This document shows positions 8,493-18,129 of a stretch of 64,000 nucleotides of DNA, one piece after another. The notes beneath the pieces were generated by a model. The model was not told the origin of the DNA. It did no database searches and saw only the letters and a program-made list of their open reading frames with translations. Each line of letters begins with the position of its first letter. Position 1 is the first letter of the stretch. This stretch comes from Psychroflexus lacisalsi (GTDB lineage: Bacteria > Bacteroidota > Bacteroidia > Flavobacteriales > Flavobacteriaceae), in the NCBI RefSeq assembly GCF_020164495.1, contig NZ_JAIQYZ010000002.1:62001-126000 (forward strand), written 5' to 3'. The position numbers were made by a program, and so were the translations under genes.

Positions 8493-9593
8493 ATGAGTGA
8501 TCAAGCTTTACTAAAGCCTATTAAAATGGGCGATATGGAATTAAAAAATAGAGTGATTATGGCTCCAATGACAAGAAATCGGGCCAATAATGAGCATAAT
8601 GCACCTACGGACCTTCATGCAGAATATTATAAACAACGCGCAAGTGCAGGGCTTATAATAAGTGAAGGAGCCCAAATATCTTATCAAGCCAGAGGATACA
8701 TCAACACTGCAGGAATTCATCTAACAGAACAAATTGAGGGTTGGAAGAAAGTTACAGATGCTGTTCATGAAGAGAATGGAAAAATTTTCGTTCAGTTATG
8801 GCATGTAGGAAGAATTTCACATCCAGACTTTCATAATGGTGAAAAACCAGTTGCTCCAAGTGCAATTAATGCAAATGCACAATGTTTTACAGAAGAAGGT
8901 TTCAAGGATACTGTAGAGCCAAGAGCTATGACTACAGAGGAAGTTAAGGAAACTGTTCAGGATTTTAAAAGAGCTGCCAAGAATGCAGTAGACGCTGGCT
9001 TTGATGGTATAGAAATTCATTCTTCAAATGGATATTTACTTCATCAATTTTTTAATAAATCCTCCAATCAGCGAACAGATGAATATGGTGGATCAATTGA
9101 AAACAGAGCTAGAATACTTTTTGAAATTATTAATGCCATTAAAGTTTTTATGCCAGAAAATAAAATTGGTGTGAGACTGAATCCTTCATTACATGGAATA
9201 TTTGGAATGGAAGCCGATGAAGAAACCATTCCAACTTTTGAATATATCGTAAAAAAGTTAAATGATTATGACTTAGCTTACCTTCACTTGTCTGAACCTT
9301 TCAATGATGTAAGTGAAAAAGATTTTCTAGTCAGCAATATTGCAGAACACTTCAGACCTTTGTATAAAGGTAACCTTATGATCAATGCAGGCTTTGACCA
9401 GGATAGCGGAAATAAAGTTATCGAAGAAGGGCATGCGGATATGGTAGCCTTTGGTAAATTATTTATTTCTAATCCGGATTTACCTGTGAGATTTGAAAAA
9501 AATGCAAAAATGCAGGACTGGGATCAGGACACCTTTTATGCAATTGGAAAAAAAGGTTATACAGACTATCCTAAGCTTGAAGAACAAAAATAA
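8493..9593 (+). CDS. Old Yellow Enzyme family alkene reductase
   Basis: A 366-residue FMN-dependent TIM-barrel oxidoreductase that reduces activated C=C bonds (enones, nitro compounds) with NAD(P)H. The start LLKPIKMGDMELKNRVIMAPMTRNRA, the QLWHVGRISHP segment and the GIEIHSSNGYLLHQFF motif (substrate-binding His/Asn pair), followed by RTDEYGGSIENRARI, are all typical. The usual Asp after LL in this motif is His here. It is probably monocistronic: a hairpin follows at 9645. It neighbours two flavin reductases and two photolyases, giving a flavin-enzyme-rich stretch. Confidence 0.92.
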   Translation: MSDQALLKPIKMGDMELKNRVIMAPMTRNRANNEHNAPTDLHAEYYKQRASAGLIISEGAQISYQARGYINTAGIHLTEQIEGWKKVTDAVHEENGKIFVQLWHVGRISHPDFHNGEKPVAPSAINANAQCFTEEGFKDTVEPRAMTTEEVKETVQDFKRAAKNAVDAGFDGIEIHSSNGYLLHQFFNKSSNQRTDEYGGSIENRARILFEIINAIKVFMPENKIGVRLNPSLHGIFGMEADEETIPTFEYIVKKLNDYDLAYLHLSEPFNDVSEKDFLVSNIAEHFRPLYKGNLMINAGFDQDSGNKVIEEGHADMVAFGKLFISNPDLPVRFEKNAKMQDWDQDTFYAIGKKGYTDYPKLEEQK

Positions 9594-9644
9594 TTTAATT
9601 TTGTTTAATTTTTAACAATAAAAGATTAAACAATATCTATTTTT

Positions 9645-9671
9645 AGGTCGATTAAATTTCGACCTTTTTTT
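9645..9671 (+). terminator. Hairpin terminator directly in front of the 9672 start codon
   Basis: Stem AGGTCGA / TCGACCT (9645-9651 with 9659-9665), then a run of T residues up to 9671. The ATG of the next gene begins at the next base. Confidence 0.75.
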
Positions 9672-10310
9672 ATGCCTTATTTTTCAAAAGAAGACATTAT
9701 CAACTTACCTGGAATTGAGCGAATGCACCTTATCAATTCATGTGGTGGTATTAAATCGGGAAATCTTATTGGCACTGTTTCGAAAGCTGGAGTTTCCAAT
9801 TTAGCTGTATTTAATTCAGTGATTCATTTGGGCAGCAATCCACCGATGTTAAGTTTCATGTTGAGACCTACTACTGTAGAGCGTCATTCCTACGATAACT
9901 TCTATCAAAATTCGTATTTCACAGTGAATCACATTCATGAAGATTTCGTGGATAAAGCACATCAAACTTCAGCTAAGTATGAAGAAGATGTTTCAGAATT
10001 TGAAAAGGTAGGTTTAACCGAAGAATATATTCAAGACTTCAAAGCACCATTTGTCAAAGAATCAAAAATAAAGATGGGATGTAAATACATCAACGAATAT
10101 TACATCGAAGAAAACGGTTGCAGATTAATAATTGGAGAAATTCAGCATCTTACATTCTATGATGGATTACAAGGTAAAGATGGATTTTTAGATTTAGCAA
10201 AAGCAAATTCAGCTGGAATAATTGGGCTAGATGGCTATGTAAAAGCTCAACTTATTGAGAGATATGAATATGCCAGACCAGATCAAACTTTAAAACCTTT
10301 GAAAAGATAA
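9672..10310 (+). CDS. Flavin reductase family protein (FMN-binding split barrel)
   Basis: A 212-residue protein with the flavin reductase-like fold: residues 20-55 ([17 protein letters not shown] and the following strand) and the [16 protein letters not shown] segment match the Bacteroidetes subfamily usually found beside cryptochromes. It would bind FMN and possibly supply reduced flavin. Its TAA overlaps the ATG of the DUF2256 gene by one base (10308-10312), and that gene overlaps the cryptochrome gene, so the three are translationally linked. The start codon sits immediately behind a terminator-like T run, leaving almost no leader. Confidence 0.85.
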   Translation: MPYFSKEDIINLPGIERMHLINSCGGIKSGNLIGTVSKAGVSNLAVFNSVIHLGSNPPMLSFMLRPTTVERHSYDNFYQNSYFTVNHIHEDFVDKAHQTSAKYEEDVSEFEKVGLTEEYIQDFKAPFVKESKIKMGCKYINEYYIEENGCRLIIGEIQHLTFYDGLQGKDGFLDLAKANSAGIIGLDGYVKAQLIERYEYARPDQTLKPLKR

Positions 10311-10447
10311 TGGCGCATAAAAAAGTAAATCTACCGGAGAAGATATGTGCAACTTGTGGTTTACCATTTACCTGGAGAAAAAAATGGGAAAAGAATTGGG
10401 AAAACGTAAAATATTGTAGCGAAAAATGCAGAAGAAACAAGACATAA
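10310..10447 (+). CDS. DUF2256 zinc-ribbon-like small protein
   Basis: A 45-codon gene ([11 protein letters not shown]...). Four cysteines in two pairs, CATC at residues 13-16 and C36/C40 (CSEKC), with the [11 protein letters not shown] stretch between them, are the signature of DUF2256. The cysteines could hold one zinc ion. The family is often found next to cryptochrome and photolyase genes, as here. It starts in the stop codon of the flavin reductase gene and overlaps the DASH cryptochrome start by 22 bases. Its function is unknown. Confidence 0.88.
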   Translation: MAHKKVNLPEKICATCGLPFTWRKKWEKNWENVKYCSEKCRRNKT

Positions 10448-11736
10448 ATGTAGTTTGGTTCAGGAATGACCTCCGCACTAGAGATCAAAAATCATTGCAG
10501 GATGCTTGCCAACAAAAAGAACCAGTAGTTGGAGTGTATTGCTTTGATCCGAAACATTATGAAACCACAAAATATGGTTTTAAAAAAACCGAAAAATATA
10601 GGGCTAAATTTTTAATAGAGTCGGTTACTCAACTCTCCACAAATCTGAAAAATTTAAATATCACCTTACAGGTTGAGCACGATGAACCGGCAAATGTGTT
10701 GAAACAACTCGCCGAAAAGTATAGCATCAAGACCGTTTTTTTTCAAACTGAATGGACTAAGGAAGAAAAACAAGTAGAGCTCGAAGTGAAGTCAGTGCTT
10801 ACAGAAACGAATTTTATTGATAATTACAATCAATTTCTGTTTCATCCGGACGATGTTCCTTATGACAATTTTAGTCAGATTCCAGAAGTGTATACCAACT
10901 TTAGAAAAAAGTGCGAAAAGCAAAGCGAGGTAAGAGATGAAATTCCATTACCTGAGAAGCGCCCAGAAGAAAATTTACTGGATATCAAAACCGAAATTCC
11001 AAGCCTAACAGATCTCGGCTTAGAAGAATTTGAAATGGATGAAAGATCTGCATTCCCATTTCAAGGTGGTGAAAATGAGGCCTGGGAACGTCTTCAGCAT
11101 TATTTCTGGGACACAAAAAAACTCCAATATTATAAAAAAACCAGAAATGGTTTATTAGGTCAAGATTACAGTTCCAAATTTTCTGCATGGTTAGCCAACG
11201 GATGTATTTCCGCGGTTTCTATATATCATGAAGTCAAAAAATTCGAAAAAGAAATCAAAAAAAATCAAGACACATATTGGTTAATTTTCGAACTCATTTG
11301 GAGGGATTATTTCAAATACGTTTCACTTAAGCACGGTAATAAAATATTTCAATTGGAAGGTATTACCGACAAGAATTATGACTGGGGAAATAGCAGTAAA
11401 GCTATCAACCAATGGATTAATGGTAACACTCCAGAATCATTTGTCAATGCCAATATGATAGAAATTCGTGAAACTGGCTTTATGAGCAATCGCGGAAGGC
11501 AAAACGTCAATAGCTACTGGGCTAAAGAATGGAAGCAGGACTGGAGGATTGGTGCTGCTTATTTTGAATCCATGTTGGTGGATTATGATGTCCACAGCAA
11601 CTGGGGCAACTGGATGTATAACTCTGGAGTGGGCAATGATCCTAGAGACAGAAAATTCAATATAAAAGGTCAAGCAGAGCGTTACGATTCCAACGGAAAG
11701 TATCAAAGAACCTGGTTGCAGGACTCTTTGTTTTAA
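10426..11736 (+). CDS. Cryptochrome DASH
   Basis: A 436-residue flavoprotein of the photolyase family. An N-terminal Rossmann antenna domain begins with [14 protein letters not shown]; the C-terminal FAD domain carries [13 protein letters not shown], the [11 protein letters not shown] motif and the [20 protein letters not shown] block, which is diagnostic of the DASH class. DASH proteins repair CPDs mainly in single-stranded DNA and may signal. The start at 10426 lies within the DUF2256 gene. The 212 bases downstream to the next gene contain no gene or terminator I can recognise. Confidence 0.93.
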   Translation: MQKKQDINVVWFRNDLRTRDQKSLQDACQQKEPVVGVYCFDPKHYETTKYGFKKTEKYRAKFLIESVTQLSTNLKNLNITLQVEHDEPANVLKQLAEKYSIKTVFFQTEWTKEEKQVELEVKSVLTETNFIDNYNQFLFHPDDVPYDNFSQIPEVYTNFRKKCEKQSEVRDEIPLPEKRPEENLLDIKTEIPSLTDLGLEEFEMDERSAFPFQGGENEAWERLQHYFWDTKKLQYYKKTRNGLLGQDYSSKFSAWLANGCISAVSIYHEVKKFEKEIKKNQDTYWLIFELIWRDYFKYVSLKHGNKIFQLEGITDKNYDWGNSSKAINQWINGNTPESFVNANMIEIRETGFMSNRGRQNVNSYWAKEWKQDWRIGAAYFESMLVDYDVHSNWGNWMYNSGVGNDPRDRKFNIKGQAERYDSNGKYQRTWLQDSLF

Positions 11737-11948
11737 AAGCCAGGAACCTGCTCTCAGCTTTATCTTGGTCCATGAGCTCTAGCAAACTTGGCTTTATAAA
11801 AAAGCTTCTTGTAAGTCGCTTTCTAGAAAGCAGTTTGCAAAGTCACTCAAAGATCAAGGATATCGCTTCCATCAGGGCTATTAAGCTAAGAGATTTAAGC
11901 AAATGAAAACACGAGATTTATTGTTCAGGATTAATTTAGAATAAAACG

Positions 11949-13487
11949 ATGAAAAAGACTTTAAGATATATTCTCGGAGACCAACTCAATCATAATCACA
12001 GTTGGTTTCAGGAAAAAAATGAGAACGTCATTTATTTTATGGCAGAGACTCAACAGGAAACCGGCTATGTGAGACATCATGTCCAGAAAGTAGTGGCTTT
12101 TTTCCTTTCTATGAGAAATTTTGCTAGTGAGCTGAAAGAAAAGGGACACCAGGTTATTTATTACGAAATAGATGATAAAAATAACGAACAGGATTTACCT
12201 GCCAACATCAAAAAAATCATAGAACAAGAACACATAGACCACTTTGAATACTTGTATCCGGATGAATACAGGCTTGACATTAAATTAAAAACCATCTGTA
12301 ATAAGTTAGATATAACAAGTGAAGCTTATGACACTGAACATTTCTACACTAGAAGAGAAGATATAGAAAAATTCTTCGAAGGCAAGAAAGAAATGACCAT
12401 GGAATATTTCTACAGAGACATGAGAAAAAAACATGGCATAATGATGCTGAATGATAAAAAACCTGAAGGTGGTGAGTGGAACTATGATAAAAGCAATCGA
12501 AAAAAATGGACAGGTAAACCAGAAATCCCAGAAGCCAAAACATTTGATAAAGACGTCAGTAAAGTATTAAAACAACTTGAAACCATGGATGTAAAAACTA
12601 TGGGAAGAATTGACAAAGATAATTTCCCTTGGCCTACATCAAGAGAAGAATGCCTGGATGTGCTCGATTACTTTTGTGAGAATTTACTTGTTCATTTTGG
12701 TGACTATGAAGATGCACTTCACACTGACCAGAAGTTTTTATTTCATTCAAGGCTTTCCTTTGCTATGAATTCTAAGATGTTATCTCCTAAGGAAGTCATA
12801 GAAACAACTTTAGATTACTATTATGATCATAAAGAAGATATTAATATTTCTCAAATTGAAGGCTTTATAAGACAGATTTTGGGTTGGCGAGAATTTATGA
12901 GAGGAATTTACTGGAAAGAAATGCCGGGCTATAAATCCAAAAATGAGTTAGATAACACCAATAAGCTCCCAGATTTTTACTGGACAGGAGAAACAGATAT
13001 GAACTGCCTAAAACATTCTGTCAATCAAAGTCTTGATGATGCTTATGCGCATCACATTCAACGATTGATGATTTTAGGAAATTTTGCTTTGCTGACCATG
13101 ACTGATCCAGATGAAGTAGATGCTTGGTATCTTGGTGTCTACATCGATGCTATAGAATGGGTCGAACTAACCAATACAAGAGGCATGAGTCAATTTGCAG
13201 ATGGAGGCATTGTAGCAACCAAACCTTATGTATCCAGTGGGAGTTACATCAATAAGATGGGGAATTACTGCAAGTCCTGCAAATACTCTGTGAGTAAAAA
13301 AGAAGGCGATGATGCTTGCCCATTCAACAACTTATACTGGAATTTCCTTTATGAAAAGCAAGAACATTTTAAAGGAAATATGCGAATGAATATGATGATG
13401 AGTCTTCTTAAAAAGATGAAAAAGGAAACACTTGATAACCATATTAATCGCTCAAGAGAAATAATAAAAAACCCTGATAATTTTTAA
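11949..13487 (+). CDS. Iron-sulfur bacterial cryptochrome/photolyase (FeS-BCP, PhrB-like)
   Basis: A 512-residue deoxyribodipyrimidine photolyase-related protein. It starts with KTLRYILGDQLNHNHSWF and has the family motifs ILGWREFMRGIYW and NTRGMSQFADGG. The four cluster cysteines are C353, C441, C444 and C457, with the same spacing (88, 3, 13) that I recall for the [4Fe-4S] ligands of Agrobacterium PhrB. Members repair 6-4 photoproducts with FAD and a ribolumazine-type antenna. It follows cryptochrome DASH on the same strand after 212 bases, so it may have its own transcript. Confidence 0.93.
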   Translation: MKKTLRYILGDQLNHNHSWFQEKNENVIYFMAETQQETGYVRHHVQKVVAFFLSMRNFASELKEKGHQVIYYEIDDKNNEQDLPANIKKIIEQEHIDHFEYLYPDEYRLDIKLKTICNKLDITSEAYDTEHFYTRREDIEKFFEGKKEMTMEYFYRDMRKKHGIMMLNDKKPEGGEWNYDKSNRKKWTGKPEIPEAKTFDKDVSKVLKQLETMDVKTMGRIDKDNFPWPTSREECLDVLDYFCENLLVHFGDYEDALHTDQKFLFHSRLSFAMNSKMLSPKEVIETTLDYYYDHKEDINISQIEGFIRQILGWREFMRGIYWKEMPGYKSKNELDNTNKLPDFYWTGETDMNCLKHSVNQSLDDAYAHHIQRLMILGNFALLTMTDPDEVDAWYLGVYIDAIEWVELTNTRGMSQFADGGIVATKPYVSSGSYINKMGNYCKSCKYSVSKKEGDDACPFNNLYWNFLYEKQEHFKGNMRMNMMMSLLKKMKKETLDNHINRSREIIKNPDNF

Positions 13488-13538
13488 AATATTTAAGAAA
13501 TTTCTATACTTTTGGCTTTCAATCAAAAATCAAAACAA

Positions 13539-13766
13539 ATGAAAAAGTCAATCTTATCTATTACAATGGCTGCACTTCTTGGATTAGGAGTAGTGAGCTG
13601 TAGAGAACAAAAAAGTGATGCTGAAAAAGCAGCGGACGAAGTAGAAGAATCCATGGAAGATGCTGGTGATGCTCTAGAAGACGCTGCAGACAAAACTGGT
13701 GATGCAGTAGAAGATGCTGCTGAAGAAACTGAAGATGCAATGGAAGAAACTAAAGAAGAGATGTAA
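13539..13766 (+). CDS. Small acidic repeat lipoprotein
   Basis: A 75-residue protein from the ATG at 13539 (nine codons further upstream are open from a TTG but would precede the signal peptide). The lipoprotein signal ends at SC (residues 23-24). The mature part is almost only Glu, Asp, Ala, Met and Thr in imperfect repeats of the type EDAGDALEDAADKTGDAVED. These should form a highly charged amphipathic helix or stay disordered. A -7 box TACTTTTG (13507-13514) sits just upstream. Such small acidic lipoproteins are frequent in flavobacteria; the role is unknown. Confidence 0.8.
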   Translation: MKKSILSITMAALLGLGVVSCREQKSDAEKAADEVEESMEDAGDALEDAADKTGDAVEDAAEETEDAMEETKEEM

Positions 13767-13790
13767 TTTGCATTTTAAATTCTTATCATA

Positions 13791-13820
13791 AAAAGCTTAC
13801 ACTGTTCAGTGTAAGCTTTT
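13791..13820. terminator. Bidirectional terminator between the acidic lipoprotein gene and pyrF
   Basis: A perfect 14-bp inverted repeat, AAAAGCTTACACTG and its complement, separated by TT, with A and T runs on the two sides. It can serve both convergent genes; its last base is the first base of the pyrF stop codon. Confidence 0.88.
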
Positions 13821-14632
13821 TATTTTATAAATAATGCCATTTCTCTTTGAAGCGCTTTAGCTTTTAACTTCGCCTGTTCAGCGAAATCGTTTTGACTTGA
13901 TGCATAAATAATCCCTCTGGAAGAATTGATAAGCAAACCGTAAGAACTGTTCATTCCGTTCTTACACACTTCATTTAATGAGCCGCCTTGTGCGCCAACT
14001 CCAGGAATGAGTAAAAAACTATTGGGTATGATTGACCTGATTGACTTTAAATGATCAGCCTTTGTAGCCCCTATAACATACATCAATTGCTGACTATTTT
14101 CCCAGGTCTGTGATTTTTTTAATACACTTTCAAACAGAAAATCATCTTCAGATTTCAAAAATTGAAAATCTTCCGATCCCTGATTTGAAGTTAGCCCCAA
14201 TAAAATCGTATGCTTATCATTAAAACTCAAAAAAGGTTCTATTGAGTCCCTACCCATATAGGGAGCAACTGTAACAGAATCAAAGTTCAAATCTTTAAAA
14301 AAAGCTTTGGCATACATTAAAGATGTATTTCCAATATCACCACGCTTAGCATCAGCTATGGTGAACTGCTCGGGATAAAGTCTGTTGAGATAGTCTATAG
14401 TTTTATTCAATGCTGCCCAACCCTTGAGTCCATATGCTTCGTAAAATGCAATATTGGGCTTATAGGCTACACAGAATTCCTGTGTGGCCTCTATTATAGC
14501 TTTATTGAATTCAAAAATAGGATCTTCATGATCAAGCAAGTGCTTGGGTATTTTTTCTAAATCCACGTCCAAACCAACACAAAGCATGGACTTTTTCTTT
14601 TTAATCTGCTGGATTAACTTTTGAATTTCCAT
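13820..14632 (-). CDS. pyrF: Orotidine 5'-phosphate decarboxylase
   Basis: The last step of UMP synthesis: decarboxylation of OMP. At 270 residues it belongs to the long (type 2) form. The N-terminal [14 protein letters not shown] strand and the catalytic [13 protein letters not shown] segment, with its Asp-x-Lys-x-x-Asp arrangement, are visible. It ends in SSRGIIYAS, the phosphate-binding loop. It starts six bases after prfA and closes the minus-strand run purM - DUF3078 - prfA - pyrF, so pyrimidine, purine and translation-termination genes appear to share a transcript. Confidence 0.95.
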   Translation of the reverse strand: MEIQKLIQQIKKKKSMLCVGLDVDLEKIPKHLLDHEDPIFEFNKAIIEATQEFCVAYKPNIAFYEAYGLKGWAALNKTIDYLNRLYPEQFTIADAKRGDIGNTSLMYAKAFFKDLNFDSVTVAPYMGRDSIEPFLSFNDKHTILLGLTSNQGSEDFQFLKSEDDFLFESVLKKSQTWENSQQLMYVIGATKADHLKSIRSIIPNSFLLIPGVGAQGGSLNEVCKNGMNSSYGLLINSSRGIIYASSQNDFAEQAKLKAKALQREMALFIK

Positions 14633-14638
14633 TAACTT

Positions 14639-15715
14639 TTATAAATCGTCAGAGATATTTTTGAGTTTTTCAGTATTATCAACGAGTTTTAATTCATTAA
14701 TTATTTTCTCGATATCACCGTTTATGATGTTATCAAGGTCATAAAGCGTCAAATTGATTCTGTGATCTGTCACTCTGCTTTGTGCATAATTATAGGTTCT
14801 GATTTTTGCACTTCTGTCACCACTTGTCACCATAGAGCCTCTTTTTTCGGCATCTTCTGCCTGCTTTTTAGCAAGTTCCATTTCATAAAGTCTGGAACGT
14901 AAAACCCTAAAAGCCTTTTCTTTATTCTTATGCTGTGATTTTTGATCTTGACACTGGGCTACAATTCCGGTAGGTTCGTGAGTCAATCTAACCGCAGAAT
15001 AAGTTGTATTTACAGATTGTCCACCTGGGCCAGAAGAACAGAAATAATCAATACGTACGTCTTTAGGATTAACTTCTATATCAAACTCTTCGGCTTCAGG
15101 AAAGACCATCACTGTAGCAGCACTGGTATGCACACGGCCTTGAGTTTCTGTTTGTGGTACACGTTGCACACGATGTACTCCTGCTTCATACTTCAACGTT
15201 CCATAAACATCTTCTCCTGAAACTTCAAATTGTATCTCTTTGTAACCGCCATTGGTGCCTTCACTATAGTCCACAACATCTACTTTCCAGCCCTTGCCTT
15301 CGCAGTATTTTGTCAACATTCTAAAGATATCTCCAGCAAAAATACTTGCTTCATCACCACCGGCTCCTGCCCTTACTTCAACAACTGCATTCTTTGCATC
15401 TTCGGGATCTTTGGGAATAAGCATCATCCGGATTTTTTCTTCCAGCTTTGGTAATTCATCTTTGGCTTCATCATACTGAAGCTTAGCCATATCTACCATT
15501 TCAGAATCAGATTCGTTCGAAATAATTTCTTCTGCTTCCTCTAAGTTGTTTTTCAATTCAATATAAACCTCACGCTCATCCATGATGGCTTTGAGATCTT
15601 TGTACTCTTTAGAAAGATTTATATAACGCTTTTGATCGGACATGATATCCGGCTGAATGATTAAATCACTCACTTCATCAAAACGTTGTTTTATAAAATT
15701 TAATTTATCTAGCAT
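14639..15715 (-). CDS. prfA: Peptide chain release factor 1
   Basis: It reads UAA and UAG stop codons and triggers peptidyl-tRNA hydrolysis on the ribosome. The catalytic GGQ is at residues 231-233 inside [15 protein letters not shown]. The codon-recognition tripeptide has the RF1 form P-x-T (PQT, residues 187-189), not the SPF of RF2. The length of 358 is normal. The gene is 87 bases after the DUF3078 gene and six before pyrF. Confidence 0.97.
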   Translation of the reverse strand: MLDKLNFIKQRFDEVSDLIIQPDIMSDQKRYINLSKEYKDLKAIMDEREVYIELKNNLEEAEEIISNESDSEMVDMAKLQYDEAKDELPKLEEKIRMMLIPKDPEDAKNAVVEVRAGAGGDEASIFAGDIFRMLTKYCEGKGWKVDVVDYSEGTNGGYKEIQFEVSGEDVYGTLKYEAGVHRVQRVPQTETQGRVHTSAATVMVFPEAEEFDIEVNPKDVRIDYFCSSGPGGQSVNTTYSAVRLTHEPTGIVAQCQDQKSQHKNKEKAFRVLRSRLYEMELAKKQAEDAEKRGSMVTSGDRSAKIRTYNYAQSRVTDHRINLTLYDLDNIINGDIEKIINELKLVDNTEKLKNISDDL

Positions 15716-15802
15716 ATCTATTTAATGTAATGCAAATTTAAGTGAATTCTGATGATTTTTTTACCACAAAACCTTCTTAATGTTTGATATAATAAAGCGT
15801 AT

Positions 15803-16861
15803 CTATAAGTCAATAGCGATGCCTATACCCAATTGTTGCTTAAGTTGTATTTTTGGACCTTCCTGAATGAGTGAACCATCTTGGGCTTCATTTTGTACTT
15901 TGATGTCGTCATCGTACCTTATATGAGCACCTAAATTTGCTCTCATAAAACTATTAATCTTGAAATCTAAAACAAGCTCCCAGTCAATATCAATGTTTCC
16001 AAAATTATTTAAATAATCTGTGTAAAGACTTATTCTACTAGAAAGTACAGTACTTTCAAACAGTTTTTGTTCAAAATCATTGGTTACCAGAATGCCAAGT
16101 TCATCTCTGGAAGTTTTTCCTTCTCTTATAATTACTCCCTGATCATCTCTTACAGCTTCTCTGACACCAAAGGCTCCTTGGTTTGCCAAGCGTTGGTTTA
16201 ATACAAACGTTGACTTTTGTGTTAAAGGAGATAAATAGAGTTCAAAGTTGCTTTTAGTTTCGACAAATCTTGCTCCTGCACCTAGAAAAATGTAACCGGG
16301 CGCCATAAATTCTGAAATTGAAACCTCTGTGTCTGGATAATCAAATCCTCTGGCAACTTGAGTTTTAAACCTAAATTTACCAGTGTAGAACCATTTCGAG
16401 TTTTTAGAAATTTCATAGCCGAAAGAAGAATTAAACTCCAAATCGTCATCAGTTTTTCTTAGCTCCTGTCCTTCTTGTTGGTTAATTCCATACCTGAATC
16501 GAAATTGATTATCCCACCTAAAACCATCATTATTATATGTTCTGACCAAATTCATCCCGTAAAGTCCAGAGATTGAATTTACACCTCCCGCGTTCCAGTT
16601 CACAAATGCAACTTCACTCACATCCAAAGTGAACTTATTTACGGATTCCCAAAAACTAGTTCTACCAGTTGTTGGCACCAACTCATTGTAGCTAAACTCA
16701 TATTTATCTACCAGATCCAAGCTTGTTTTAATGAATGGGATTGCACCCAAAGGAAAAATATTATCCCCTACGGGTTTCACATCTATGATTTCCCCAAAAG
16801 ACTGAGAGAATCCATGAGTGATACAACCCAGAAAAAAAATGACTATTAAAACTCGATTCAT
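15803..16861 (-). CDS. DUF3078 family outer-membrane-like protein
   Basis: A 352-residue protein with a Sec signal peptide ending near residue 19 (THGFSQ). The mature chain is strand-rich, with alternating aromatic residues and repeats of the form FRFRYGINQ and WELVLDFKINSFMRANLG, and ends in a hydrophobic strand closing with IDL. This fits an outer-membrane beta-barrel, and the pattern and length fit DUF3078, a Bacteroidetes family of unknown function. It sits six bases after purM in the same operon, with no evident functional link to purine synthesis. Confidence 0.8.
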   Translation of the reverse strand: MNRVLIVIFFLGCITHGFSQSFGEIIDVKPVGDNIFPLGAIPFIKTSLDLVDKYEFSYNELVPTTGRTSFWESVNKFTLDVSEVAFVNWNAGGVNSISGLYGMNLVRTYNNDGFRWDNQFRFRYGINQQEGQELRKTDDDLEFNSSFGYEISKNSKWFYTGKFRFKTQVARGFDYPDTEVSISEFMAPGYIFLGAGARFVETKSNFELYLSPLTQKSTFVLNQRLANQGAFGVREAVRDDQGVIIREGKTSRDELGILVTNDFEQKLFESTVLSSRISLYTDYLNNFGNIDIDWELVLDFKINSFMRANLGAHIRYDDDIKVQNEAQDGSLIQEGPKIQLKQQLGIGIAIDL

Positions 16862-16867
16862 TAATAT

Positions 16868-18043
16868 TTATTGATAAACAAAGTGACCTTGATCTGAAGA
16901 AATACTGAGAGATTTTTTCTCTGAAGCTTCTACCCTTCCAACTATTTGTGCATCAACATTGAAGCTCTTTGAAATTTCAATGATTTTACTGGCAACAGAT
17001 TCATCAACATAAAATTCTAATCGATGACCCATGTTAAATACCTGATACATTTCTCTCCAATTTGTTTGGCTTTCTTCTTGTATGAGTTGAAATAACGGAG
17101 GAACATCGAACATATTATCTTTAATGATGTGCAAGCTATCTACAAAATGAAGGATTTTAGTTTGAGCTCCGCCACTACAATGAACCATGCCATTTATAGA
17201 TTTTCTACCAAGGTTTTCAAAAATCTTTTTAACTATTGGTGCATAAGTTCGAGTTGGAGATAAAATCAATTTACCTACATCTGGTAAATTTTCAGAAATA
17301 TGATCGGTCAAAGATTTACTACCTGAGTAAATCAAATCTTTTGGAACGTCGGGATCAAAGGATTCTGGATATTTCTCAGCTAACTTGTGGTTCAGAACAT
17401 CATGTCTAGCTGAAGTTAATCCATTACTTCCCATACCTCCATTGTATTCATCTTCGTAAGTTGCCATCCCAAAAGATGAAAGTCCAACAATTACGTTGCC
17501 TGGTTTTATATTAGCATTATCAATAACATCATTTTTATGAATTCTGGCCGTTACAGTAGAATCAACGATGATGGTTCTCACTAAATCGCCGACATCTGCA
17601 GTCTCTCCTCCAGTTGTATAAATGTTGACACCATGCACTTTTAAGTCACTGACTAAATTTTCGGTACCGTTAATGATTTCAGCAATAACATCTCCAGGAA
17701 TTAAATTTTTATTTCTACCTATAGTTGAAGATACCAAAATATGATCTGTAGCTCCTACGCAAAGCAGATCATCAATATTCATGATCAATGCATCTTGGGC
17801 TATCCCTTTCCACACAGATAAATCGCCAGTTTCTTTCCAATAAAGATAAGCCAGTGAAGACTTTGTTCCTGCACCATCGGCGTGCATGACGACGCAATGA
17901 TCGTCACTACCGGTAAGATAGTCTGGAATAATCTTGCAAAAAGCCTGTGGAAAAAGGCCTTTATCTATATTCTTTATGGCTTTGTGGACATCTTCTTTTT
18001 GTGAAGAAACCCCTCTTTTTGCATATCTATTTTGATCACTCAT
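16868..18043 (-). CDS. purM: Phosphoribosylformylglycinamidine cyclo-ligase (AIR synthase)
   Basis: It converts FGAM and ATP to AIR in purine synthesis. The start RYAKRGVSSQKEDVHKAIKNID, the HADGAGTKSSLAY loop (metal and ATP site), INIDDLLCVGA and the TTGGETADVGD motif match the PurM family. At 391 residues it is longer than the usual 345 or so; this longer form is what I expect in flavobacteria. It is the first gene of the run purM - DUF3078 - prfA - pyrF. A -7 box TAAATTTG on the minus strand (18060-18067) sits just upstream, next to the glnN terminator. Confidence 0.9.
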   Translation of the reverse strand: MSDQNRYAKRGVSSQKEDVHKAIKNIDKGLFPQAFCKIIPDYLTGSDDHCVVMHADGAGTKSSLAYLYWKETGDLSVWKGIAQDALIMNIDDLLCVGATDHILVSSTIGRNKNLIPGDVIAEIINGTENLVSDLKVHGVNIYTTGGETADVGDLVRTIIVDSTVTARIHKNDVIDNANIKPGNVIVGLSSFGMATYEDEYNGGMGSNGLTSARHDVLNHKLAEKYPESFDPDVPKDLIYSGSKSLTDHISENLPDVGKLILSPTRTYAPIVKKIFENLGRKSINGMVHCSGGAQTKILHFVDSLHIIKDNMFDVPPLFQLIQEESQTNWREMYQVFNMGHRLEFYVDESVASKIIEISKSFNVDAQIVGRVEASEKKSLSISSDQGHFVYQ

Positions 18044-18068
18044 CTTAAAAAATTTGTGGCAAATTTAT

Positions 18069-18111
18069 AAAAAAATAACCCAGCCGTAGTAAACATACTA
18101 GACTGGGTTAT
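18069..18111 (-). terminator. Terminator of glnN
   Basis: On the minus strand, ATAACCCAG and CTGGGTTAT form a 9-bp stem around a long loop, followed by a run of seven T residues. It lies 19 bases beyond the glnN stop codon and directly abuts the purM promoter. Confidence 0.8.
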
Positions 18112-18129
18112 GGAAATCTGTTCTTTGTT

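Noticed and set aside
11737-11948. Possible small gene or decayed gene between cryptochrome DASH and the iron-sulfur photolyase
   Set aside because: A 44-codon frame (ATG near 11773) exists, but it has no ribosome-binding or domain support and I could not match it to genes often found there.
13512-13538. Earlier TTG start for the acidic lipoprotein
   Set aside because: It overlaps the -7 box and would put nine residues before a clean lipoprotein signal peptide; the ATG at 13539 fits.
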